In this document: in pieces, positions 43,144 through 50,738 of the stretch | Layout of the letters: every line of letters begins with the position of its first letter | Numbering within the stretch: position 1 is the stretch's first letter | Assembly: GCA_035652815.1 (NCBI GenBank) | Contig: DASRDB010000022.1 | Span: forward strand, 434,001 to 498,000 | From: DASRDB01 sp035652815 | Lineage (GTDB): Bacteria; Chloroflexota; Ktedonobacteria; Ktedonobacterales; Ktedonobacteraceae | Direction: 5' to 3' | DNA length: 64,000 nucleotides | Notes under the pieces: generated by a model | What the model was told of the DNA's origin: nothing | The model's input: the letters and a program-made list of their open reading frames with translations, nothing else | The model's database searches: none | Made by a program: the position numbers and the translations under genes

Positions 43144-46100
43144 TCAATTGAGCCGTTTTCTTAAAATCTCTTCGGTTGAGCCAAAGAACTTGACAGGTTG
43201 CACGCGCACTGCCGCACCCATTGGGCAGGCCTGCACGCACGCCTGGTCGCTGTATCCGGCGCACAAGTCACATTTAATGGCGATTTTCTTGCGCAGCTCT
43301 TCGTAGCCGCCTCTAGTTGTGCTTTCGAGCGGTCCCGGAGCGGCGTATTTCCCGCCCGTCGCGCTCAGGACAGGCAGCGTTTTACGAGCCTGTTCCTTGC
43401 CGGAGCCTTTAGTGAAAAACTCGCTGAAACGCTGCCAGGAAGAACGCGCTGGAGCCTCGTCCTCCACGTTCACGATAGAAATAGCCCCATATGGGCAGCG
43501 TTCAGCGCAGATGCCGCAGCCAATGCAACTCTCCGTAATATAGACCTCCCCGTTGGGGTGACGGGCGATTCCGGCGCGCGTGCAGAGCATACAGACGGGG
43601 TCCTGGCATTGCCGACAGGCGGTAGCGATGCTGATATTCCCCACCACCATACCTTTGCGGTTCATGCGTGAATGGCCGTGACGACGCTCGCAGGCCTCTT
43701 CGCACTCGTTACAGTGAATGCACTTGTCGAGATCGATGACCAGCACCTCGGTTCCTTCTACCACGCCGTCGCTTACCAGCGAGTGCAGTCCTTCCTGCAC
43801 GTGTGGGTCGGCCAGTTGCACCGTTGAGGCGAAGTGTTGCAGCGGCCCGCTAATGCGTGTAAAACCCTGGGCTGAAACAGCCGTTTCTACATATTCGTGC
43901 AGGCGCTCTGTAAAGCGTTCCTGCATTTCAGCATAACGTTGGAAGAGCATCTGAATGGCATTGCGCGGCACCTCGGCCACGCGACAGCGATTGATGGTGG
44001 TGACGGTGACAGCCTGTCCATCGCCGAGCAGGTCGAGTCCGCCCGCGAAGTAGTCACCTCCCTGGCGATAGGCAATGATGCGCTCGTTGCTTTTGTGCTG
44101 TCCCGTTCCTTCAACAGTACGTCGTGAGACTTTGACGAAGCCTTCCAGGATGATATGCAGCATTTCACGAGCAGGCCGCCCACCCTGGTCGTCTTCGGCA
44201 AACAGGCGTGTGCTGCGGTCGTATTCTTTGACCGAGGTTTGCCGAATTAGCCAGTCCAGGTCGCTGTCGGCAACGCCCTGGAACAGGTACAATCGGCGGA
44301 GAATCGATTTCAGCGAACGCGCCTGGTTATAGGTCTCGAAATGTGCGCGAACGCCGGGCACAAGCTCCATCAAACGCTGCATGACCTGTTCGGGAATCCG
44401 TAAGATGAGCGAATTGGCTTGAGCGCGTGCCGTTGTTTTGTAGGGAAGCCCGGTCAGCATCCCATCCTCGCCAACATGCTCCCCGCGCTGGAGAATGCCA
44501 ACCAGTATCTCTTTGTCGTCTGCATCTGTGGCAAATAATTCGAGCCTGCCCCCCAGTAATAAATAGAGGTCGCGCCCATAGGTGCTTTCGCGAATGAGAA
44601 TATCACCTTGCATAAACACATGCAGGCTTGAGGATGCTGCGATGTGCAGCAAATAGTTATCAGGTACCTGATTTGCGTCCCCTAAGAAAGACTGCTCGCG
44701 CATGCAGCCGAGTACGAGAGGCAGCGTCCAGCCTGCTGGCAGGCTTTTGGTAATGTTCGACAAATCTTGAGGCGGGTTATTCCAGGAAATACCCAGGCGC
44801 TGTTTGAGCGTGAGCATCAGCAGGTCACGATGGTTGTCTACCGGACAAACGGGCACGCAAGACCCGCACATGATACATTCATGCGTAAAGCGGGCTACTT
44901 TAGCTGAGATGTTTGTAGAAACGGTAGCGGAATTGAGGTCCGCGATTGTCACCAGCGAGGACATTGGGACCGGGCAGGCATCCATGCAGCGGTCGCAGCC
45001 AATGCACATGTCGATCTCGAAACGGGTGCGTTCTTCGTTCAGCCCTTGTATTGCTTTGCGATGGCTGAGTCCGGCTACAGCATTTTGTCGAGCGGTAACA
45101 CTGGTCAGCTTGCCGCTTGTGCCCAATGCCTGGGAGGTTTTTGCCTGTTCTAAAACCCTTGTCACTGCCCCATTTTGTGCAGCCGCCTTATAGACACCGC
45201 TTGCGCGTTGCATCTGCGGATATGAAAAATAGACCAGCATATTGCCCAGCACAACCCGGTCGCCATGATTGAGGTGAAAGGCATTTTGAATTTTGACTTT
45301 GTTGACGAACACGCCGTAGCGGCTGTTGAGGTCGCGGATGTAGAAGCCATCCGGCGCGGAGAATAGTTCCGCGTGTTTGCGTGAAGCAGAGGGATCTTTC
45401 AGTACGATGCTGTTGTCGCGATCACGTCCCAGGGTATAGCGGCGATTTTGCTCAAGCGGAACTACTTCAGGCTGTGTATCTTTGCCCACCAGCACTAAAG
45501 CGGGCGTTTCTGGCAGCGAGCGCAGGACAGAGTCAGGGACGATGCGTGTGACGCTGGTATGCAGCTCTGTTTCCTGGATATGCAGGAAGTCATTGTCGGT
45601 CAGGTCATGGGCAAGCTGTGCGTGCTGCACCTCTCGAGGGCGTAGTTCAAAGCGGAGTTGCACATCTCCAAAGCGTAGCCGGTCGTGGTGGCGCAATTGG
45701 TGATCGGCATTGCTGCCAAGCTGCTTGCCATTAACAAAGGTGCCGTTGCGGCTTCTCAGGTCGCGCAGCAGGTATTCGCCATCCACACAAGCAATCTGCG
45801 CGTGCAGGCGAGAGACGGAACTATGCTCAATCAACAGCTTCACCCCGGCCTGTCTGCCGAGCGTGAATGGCTGCTGTGAAGCTGGAAGTTGGATTTCCGT
45901 TATGGAAACCTGCACCTTTGGATGAGGGATGGGCACAAGAAAAGCGTCGGCATTCCCGGTCAGGTCTTTGAGCGAGACTGCTTCTGTAAACAGTGTTGGG
46001 GCCTCGAATGTCCTCAGCTTGCGGCTGCCCGACAGTTCCGGTACGCCCTCTTTATGCACGTTCAGGATAGCTGGTGGAACCTGCCGTTCATCGAGCCAGC

Positions 46101-47361
46101 TATCCAAATCAAAGTTCTCCGCGAACAGGCGGTGCGCGACCGAAGAGAGGTTGACGCGATGATCGATGGCGCGTTTGAATGCCAGCGCGTTTTTGCGATT
46201 GCCGAGCAGAAGCGCACCCACGATGATCCCGTCACGAAGAATGACCTTGCGATAGTTGCGCGGCTGCGGCTCGTCCAGAATTTCCTGGTATTGCTGGTTT
46301 GGTGCGCTTGTAAGGCCGATGGAGACAAAGTCCAGCCCATAGAGGAATGTCGCATTGTAGTAGTGCTGATAGGCGCTGCGAGCCTCGTGGTGCGTGCCTG
46401 GATAAAAAGGATGTCCAGGCGGAAATTTGCCCAGCATGTTATAGGCAGCAATCTGGGCCTGCTGAATGGCGGGAAACCATTGTCCCAGCACGCGGGTGCG
46501 ACCCGTAAGTTCGTCGGTTATTTCGATTACATCACCAGCAGCATAGATGTCGGCGATATTTGTGCGCATGCCGTTATCGACCTTCACGCCGCGCCCGCAT
46601 GCGATACCACTGGCTTGAATAAAATCGATGAGCGGTTCGATGCCGATGGCGATCAGCACCAGATCGCAGGGAATGCGCGCACCGCTGGTCGTTACTACTT
46701 TTGAAACCTGGCCGTTTTCTCCGAGAATTTCGATGATCTCTTCGCCTGTGCGCACCCCGATGCCGTCTCGCTGTTCCTCGTGGAGTACCAGATCGGAAGC
46801 GGTGGTGTCAAGTACTTCCGACCACAGCGTATGACCGCGCATAATGTGTGTCACCTGGTAGCCAGAGTGGTTGAGCGTTTCCGCGCTTTCAAGTGCCAGG
46901 GTGCCACTGCCATAGACGACGATTCGTTGCACCTCGGGAAGACGGCGCAATATTTGCTGGTAATCGGCAACAGTACGCAGCGTGGTGACACCAGCAAGGT
47001 TCATGCCGGGACAATGTAGCGCGCGAGGACGCGCCCCGTTCGCCAGCAGCAATTTATCGTAGCTGATCTGCTGGCCGTTTTGCAGGTGGATGGTATGCAG
47101 CGCACCGTTCAGACCGATGACACGGCCCGGAAGAAAGCGAATGTGCTGATCGCGGTAGAAGGTAGAGGGTCGGGCCCACAATCTTTCCTCTGGCAGCTTG
47201 CCGCCAAGATAGTCTTTCAGGGCTGGTCGATAGTAGGCCGGAAAGGGGTCGTCCGCGATGATGGTGAGCGAGCAATGGGCATCTTCCGCCCGCAAGATTT
47301 CGGCAGCCGTAATTCCTACGATGCCGTTGCCAATAATCACGTAGTTCGCTTGTTTTCCCAT
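43144..47361 (-). CDS. FAD reductase-FHA-FHA-ferredoxin-cNMP-cNMP-HybA-like ferredoxin fusion
   Basis: 1,405 residues. Order: FAD/NAD(P) reductase of the NirB/rubredoxin reductase type (1 to about 440; VIIGNGIVGITAAE, YGSGTLALESAE, DIYAAGDV); FHA 1 (about 495-570, SSVSRLHAQI and RSRNGTFVNG); FHA 2 (about 640-710, SASRKHAEL; NGT here reads YGV); dicluster ferredoxin (about 782-845, CIGCDRCMDACP and CIMCGSCVPVCP); two cNMP-binding folds (about 905-990 and 1018-1140); and a HybA/DmsB-like four-cluster ferredoxin (about 1205-1390: CIHCNECEEAC, CRQCQDPVCMLC, CIGCGICAERCP, CDLCAGYSDQACVQACP). No signal peptide, so cytoplasmic. It could move electrons between NAD(P)H, the cytochrome b-like partner and quinone under phospho-Thr and nucleotide control. 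ATG at 47361 follows AAAGGGA by 7 nt. Confidence 0.85.
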   Translation of the reverse strand: MGKQANYVIIGNGIVGITAAEILRAEDAHCSLTIIADDPFPAYYRPALKDYLGGKLPEERLWARPSTFYRDQHIRFLPGRVIGLNGALHTIHLQNGQQISYDKLLLANGARPRALHCPGMNLAGVTTLRTVADYQQILRRLPEVQRIVVYGSGTLALESAETLNHSGYQVTHIMRGHTLWSEVLDTTASDLVLHEEQRDGIGVRTGEEIIEILGENGQVSKVVTTSGARIPCDLVLIAIGIEPLIDFIQASGIACGRGVKVDNGMRTNIADIYAAGDVIEITDELTGRTRVLGQWFPAIQQAQIAAYNMLGKFPPGHPFYPGTHHEARSAYQHYYNATFLYGLDFVSIGLTSAPNQQYQEILDEPQPRNYRKVILRDGIIVGALLLGNRKNALAFKRAIDHRVNLSSVAHRLFAENFDLDSWLDERQVPPAILNVHKEGVPELSGSRKLRTFEAPTLFTEAVSLKDLTGNADAFLVPIPHPKVQVSITEIQLPASQQPFTLGRQAGVKLLIEHSSVSRLHAQIACVDGEYLLRDLRSRNGTFVNGKQLGSNADHQLRHHDRLRFGDVQLRFELRPREVQHAQLAHDLTDNDFLHIQETELHTSVTRIVPDSVLRSLPETPALVLVGKDTQPEVVPLEQNRRYTLGRDRDNSIVLKDPSASRKHAELFSAPDGFYIRDLNSRYGVFVNKVKIQNAFHLNHGDRVVLGNMLVYFSYPQMQRASGVYKAAAQNGAVTRVLEQAKTSQALGTSGKLTSVTARQNAVAGLSHRKAIQGLNEERTRFEIDMCIGCDRCMDACPVPMSSLVTIADLNSATVSTNISAKVARFTHECIMCGSCVPVCPVDNHRDLLMLTLKQRLGISWNNPPQDLSNITKSLPAGWTLPLVLGCMREQSFLGDANQVPDNYLLHIAASSSLHVFMQGDILIRESTYGRDLYLLLGGRLELFATDADDKEILVGILQRGEHVGEDGMLTGLPYKTTARAQANSLILRIPEQVMQRLMELVPGVRAHFETYNQARSLKSILRRLYLFQGVADSDLDWLIRQTSVKEYDRSTRLFAEDDQGGRPAREMLHIILEGFVKVSRRTVEGTGQHKSNERIIAYRQGGDYFAGGLDLLGDGQAVTVTTINRCRVAEVPRNAIQMLFQRYAEMQERFTERLHEYVETAVSAQGFTRISGPLQHFASTVQLADPHVQEGLHSLVSDGVVEGTEVLVIDLDKCIHCNECEEACERRHGHSRMNRKGMVVGNISIATACRQCQDPVCMLCTRAGIARHPNGEVYITESCIGCGICAERCPYGAISIVNVEDEAPARSSWQRFSEFFTKGSGKEQARKTLPVLSATGGKYAAPGPLESTTRGGYEELRKKIAIKCDLCAGYSDQACVQACPMGAAVRVQPVKFFGSTEEILRKRLN

Positions 47362-47680
47362 CAACTGGTCCCTTTTACAATGCGTGAATCAATAGATAAA
47401 ACTCTATTGTTAGGGTACTGTATGAGTCGGCATCAGGCTATAGAATCAGTACTGTTGTACTAGCTTGATAAGCGAGGAGGGGGTGAAATGTTAACAATCT
47501 TCATGAAACATGCTGAAATTGGTTAAGATACGATGAAGGTGTGCCCCACAAGTCCTAATGCTGAGCGCTGTGAATTGACGTAATTCAAAATCTCTATGTA
47601 CACTGCCAACTAGACGATAAGAGGTGTGTGGTTCCCTGACAGAAGGGTGTGGGGAAAATCATCGTAGAGGATTAGAATAG
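47362..47680. other. Divergent control region of the redox-signalling locus
   Basis: 319 nt between the fusion oxidoreductase and the pseudokinase-Rieske gene, transcribed in opposite directions. Visible symmetry: CAATAGA / TCTATTG at 47390-47396 and 47403-47409, and GTACTG / CAGTAC near 47416 and 47448. No reading frame; no clear promoter pair that I would call with confidence. Confidence 0.5.
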
Positions 47681-49603
47681 ATGCAGTCAGTAAGTGTAGA
47701 TCAACTTGTAGGAATGAGCCTGGGTAACTACCAGGTAGAGCGGCTCCTCGGTCATGGACAACTCAGCGCCGTTTACCTGGCGAAACACAAGCAGCAGGAA
47801 CAACCTGTACTAATTACAACTTTCAAATTTCCCGCCGGTATGTCAACGATTGCGTACCAGCGATTTTCTGCTCGTTTTACTCAAGAGGGGCAGGCCCTGG
47901 TACGGTTGAAGCATCCACATATCCTCCCGACCTACGATTTTGGTCAGCAAGATGGCTATCCATATCTTGTCACCGCTTTTGTGAAAGGGGCATCGCTGGC
48001 CCAGGTACTCAAGCAGCAGCAGCGCTTTACGCCCAAACAGACGTTGGATATTCTGAAACAACTTGCCTCAGCGTTGGATTACGCGCATAGCAGTAGCATT
48101 GTACACGGTATTTTAAGTCCATCAAATGTTTTGATGAGTACCGAGCAGACGGTGCAAATTGCCGGATTTGGCTTAAAAACCGTCCTGGACGCGCAGGCAA
48201 ACGAGCAGAATACGCAGCCCCAGGCGCATCTGTTTAGCTCAACAGGCACTTTTCTGGGCAGCCCGGAATATATCGCCCCAGAGCGCGTAATGAATGCTGC
48301 TACCGATGTCCGCTCCGATATTTACGCGCTTGGCGTCATCCTTTTTGAAATGCTGACTGGCTCCTTGCCCTTTACAGGGGAAAACTCCCTGGAAACCGCG
48401 TTAAAGCGGGTGCAGCAGCCTGTTCCTAGAATACATACGCTCAACCCGAATGTGCCAGAGGCTCTGGACATCGTGATTAGCAAGGCCCTGGAACGCGATC
48501 CCGCGAAGCGTTTTCAGCATGCCGGAGACCTCTACAGCGCATATGAACGAGTGTTGAAGGTGCTGGACGCCGCGCAAAAACCTGTGCCTACGCAACTGGA
48601 GCAATTTGCGCAAGAGCCGCAGATTACGCTGCCTCCTACTGTGAACTGGTTCGACGAGGAAATAGCGACTACCGGAAAGTGGCAGCTCATGCCACCTATA
48701 CTTACCGGACGCCTTCCTACTGTTGAGGCGACAACACCGGCTCGCAAAGGCCTGCTCTCTTCTCAGGCGGCGACAACATCCGCGCAAAGTATGGCAGCAC
48801 ACGATGCACCCACGGAAGCCTTTAGCGCAAATCAAACGCCTGACCCTGCTGGCGGTGTAGACCCCTTTGCCTGGTGGACTGCCAGCGGACCGAAAGTGGC
48901 GAAACCGGATACGCCCGCGCCCGGCACCTTTGGTCGATCCACGTCGCGTTTATCCAGGAGACCAGGACAACAGAGTCGTCGCCGCGCTATCGCCTTCATT
49001 GCGGCCGGAACCGCTACGGCGGGCGTTTTAGCCGTAGGTGGCATCAGCTTTGCTCACTTCATTTCGAGCCTGAAACACAATCAAAATCAGGTGGCAAACG
49101 TGCCAACGGTTGGAAAAACGACCGCTCCAACTGCAACAACGGGAAAGACTCCAACAACCGCGCCAACGCATACGCCACAGAAATCACCGACTGCTGGCAA
49201 AACGCCTACACCAAAGCCAACACCGACCCATACATCGCAACCAACGCCGACACCAACGCAGCCACCACCAACGCCGACACCTTCACATACGGGAACGGTG
49301 ATCGGCTATACTAACATGCCTACTAATACTGCAAAACATTTTAGTAATCCTGCCGATAACGGGAATGACAGTTATCTGATCCATCTCTCTAATGGTAATT
49401 TCGTCGCAGCTGAGAACAACTGCACACACGAATATAGACCTGCTCTCTACTATGATTCAGGACAACAGAAATTAGTGTGTTCCCTTCATGGTGCAGTTTT
49501 TGATCCCGCTAATGGTTTCAATGTCGTTTCCGGCCCGGGTAATGGCCCATTGAAAAGTGTAAGTATTCGCGTCAATGGAGATGGCACCATTACAACTGGA
49601 TAA
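47681..49603 (+). CDS. Membrane-anchored pseudokinase with extracytoplasmic Rieske domain
   Basis: 640 residues. The N-terminal 270 residues have the Ser/Thr kinase fold: Gly loop LLGHGQLSAVYLA (22-34) and APE segment GSPEYIAPERV. But all three catalytic residues are replaced: the VAIK Lys by Thr (T46), HRDLKPSN by HGILSPSN (142-149) and DFG by GFG (162-164). A disordered stretch follows, then one membrane helix (about 434-458), a Thr/Pro-rich outside linker (about 470-545), and a Rieske domain with C581-T-H583 and C600-S-L-H603, the [2Fe-2S] ligands. The fold should therefore bind ligands or partners instead of phosphorylating, while the Rieske centre works outside. Divergent to the FHA/FAD/Fe-S gene. 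AGAGGA precedes ATG. Confidence 0.85.
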   Translation: MQSVSVDQLVGMSLGNYQVERLLGHGQLSAVYLAKHKQQEQPVLITTFKFPAGMSTIAYQRFSARFTQEGQALVRLKHPHILPTYDFGQQDGYPYLVTAFVKGASLAQVLKQQQRFTPKQTLDILKQLASALDYAHSSSIVHGILSPSNVLMSTEQTVQIAGFGLKTVLDAQANEQNTQPQAHLFSSTGTFLGSPEYIAPERVMNAATDVRSDIYALGVILFEMLTGSLPFTGENSLETALKRVQQPVPRIHTLNPNVPEALDIVISKALERDPAKRFQHAGDLYSAYERVLKVLDAAQKPVPTQLEQFAQEPQITLPPTVNWFDEEIATTGKWQLMPPILTGRLPTVEATTPARKGLLSSQAATTSAQSMAAHDAPTEAFSANQTPDPAGGVDPFAWWTASGPKVAKPDTPAPGTFGRSTSRLSRRPGQQSRRRAIAFIAAGTATAGVLAVGGISFAHFISSLKHNQNQVANVPTVGKTTAPTATTGKTPTTAPTHTPQKSPTAGKTPTPKPTPTHTSQPTPTPTQPPPTPTPSHTGTVIGYTNMPTNTAKHFSNPADNGNDSYLIHLSNGNFVAAENNCTHEYRPALYYDSGQQKLVCSLHGAVFDPANGFNVVSGPGNGPLKSVSIRVNGDGTITTG

Positions 49604-49692
49604 GCAGTTTGGTAGAGATTGGTTCAGGCATCCCGCCGCTTAAACGAAGTTCAAAGGCAGCATACCTGAACCAATCTCCACCTCTTTCCCTT

Positions 49693-50295
49693 TCAAAGCT
49701 CGATATCCGCAGCCCGGAACTGGAGCAGGCCTATGACGAGCAGTACGATCCCTACGGCGGTCATGCCCAAAAAGTTGGTCCAGTTCATGCCCTGGAAGAC
49801 GGGGTTGCCATAGAGGTGAAAGACGGAGAGTGACATGAACCAGTTGGGGAATGAAATGTTCCCCCCAGCGATTCCTGGAGATAGGACAGGACGAGGTAGG
49901 CAGTCACGATACCCAGCTCGGCACCGTAGCGTAAGCGTCCGGCCAGGGCATAGACCAGACCTATCGTAATCAGCGCCGGAGGAATCATGCCGAAGCTGGC
50001 CGCGAGCAGCCTACCCTGATCGGCGTTCACGTTGATGATCTGCGCCCCAATAGTAAGCGTGAGCCAGGTCAGGACAGGAGCCAGCAGGACGATGAGCAGA
50101 TTCGCGGCGAAGCGCTCCAACAGGACTCGAGGCCGCGATTGCGGCGTGCTGAAAACCAGCTCCAGCCGCCCGTTTTCCAGGTCTGAAGACCATCTCAAGG
50201 CCAGGGTGAACGCAAGGATCACCACCAGCGCGGGCACGAACGCAAAGACAAGCGTGCCCAGCATCGCGGCATTGGTGTCGGTGGGAGTGTCGAAC
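49693..50295 (-). pseudogene. ABC-2 type permease, C-terminal fragment with frameshift
   Basis: Remnant of an ABC-2 permease: TLVFAFVPALVVILAFTLAL, ENGRLELVFSTPQSRPRVLL and ITIGLVYALAGRLRYGAELG are typical. The frame is interrupted near 49861-49866 in a run of six G (minus strand); one additional G would restore it, after which the other frame continues with FPNWFMSLSVFHLYGNPVFQ to a natural stop at 49693. The N-terminal half of the permease is missing; the fragment starts directly at a TetR gene remnant. A sequencing error could explain the frameshift but not the missing half. Confidence 0.75.
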
Positions 50296-50481
50296 AAGTA
50301 CTGTTTCAAATAATGCCTGTTTTGAATCAAAGTAATGATAGAACGCTCCTTTGGAAATCTGGAGAGTATCAAGGATATCCTGGATGGTCATCTGCTCATA
50401 CCCTTTGGTGTAGATGAGCTTTTGTGCTGCATCGAGGATTTCGTTGCGTCTCACTGTGTGGTTTTTGACAACCCGTGTCAT
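50295..50481 (-). pseudogene. TetR family regulator, N-terminal HTH fragment
   Basis: About 62 residues of a TetR HTH: RRNEILDAAQKLIYTKGYEQ and ISKGAFYHYFDSKQALFET. After this the frame leaves TetR homology and the same DNA enters the ABC-2 permease fragment in another frame. The ligand-binding domain is gone. A deletion that removed the rest of the regulator and the first part of a neighbouring ABC transporter would explain both remnants. Confidence 0.75.
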
Positions 50482-50497
50482 GAAGCCTCCGTCTATT

Positions 50498-50514
50498 AGA
50501 CCGATGGTCGGTCT
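50498..50514. promoter_or_regulatory. TetR-type palindromic operator
   Basis: AGACCGA-TGG-TCGGTCT, 7-bp perfect arms around 3 nt, 17 nt upstream of the truncated TetR start. It looks like the regulator's own former operator, still intact. Confidence 0.6.
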
Positions 50515-50654
50515 GTTACTGTTAGAAGTATAGCTGAGACTGAAGCAATCGACAATGGGAAAGCGAAGAGTGTGGGCATCAGATTATTTACGGGTGTCTT
50601 CCGTTCCCCATCATAAAAATGAGGGGGTACAGGGGTCTACAGAGAAACGAGAAC

Positions 50655-50683
50655 TTGACCGTGTGGGCAACTTCGGTTATAGT
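50655..50683 (+). promoter_or_regulatory. Promoter of argS
   Basis: TTGACC (50655-50660), 17-nt spacer, TATAGT (50678-50683). Start point predicted near 50690, about 50 nt before the argS ATG. No T-box or other leader element fits in that space. Confidence 0.65.
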
Positions 50684-50738
50684 GGGGAAAATCTGGAGAG
50701 AGCAAGATAAAAGTTTTTATTGTTGATGTGGAGGGATA

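Noticed and set aside
47362..47680. tRNA or small RNA in the divergent region
   Set aside because: Symmetry elements are too short and no cloverleaf or terminator can be drawn.
49609..49833. Small plus-strand frame after the pseudokinase gene
   Set aside because: It lies opposite the permease fragment, whose homology is clear on the minus strand.
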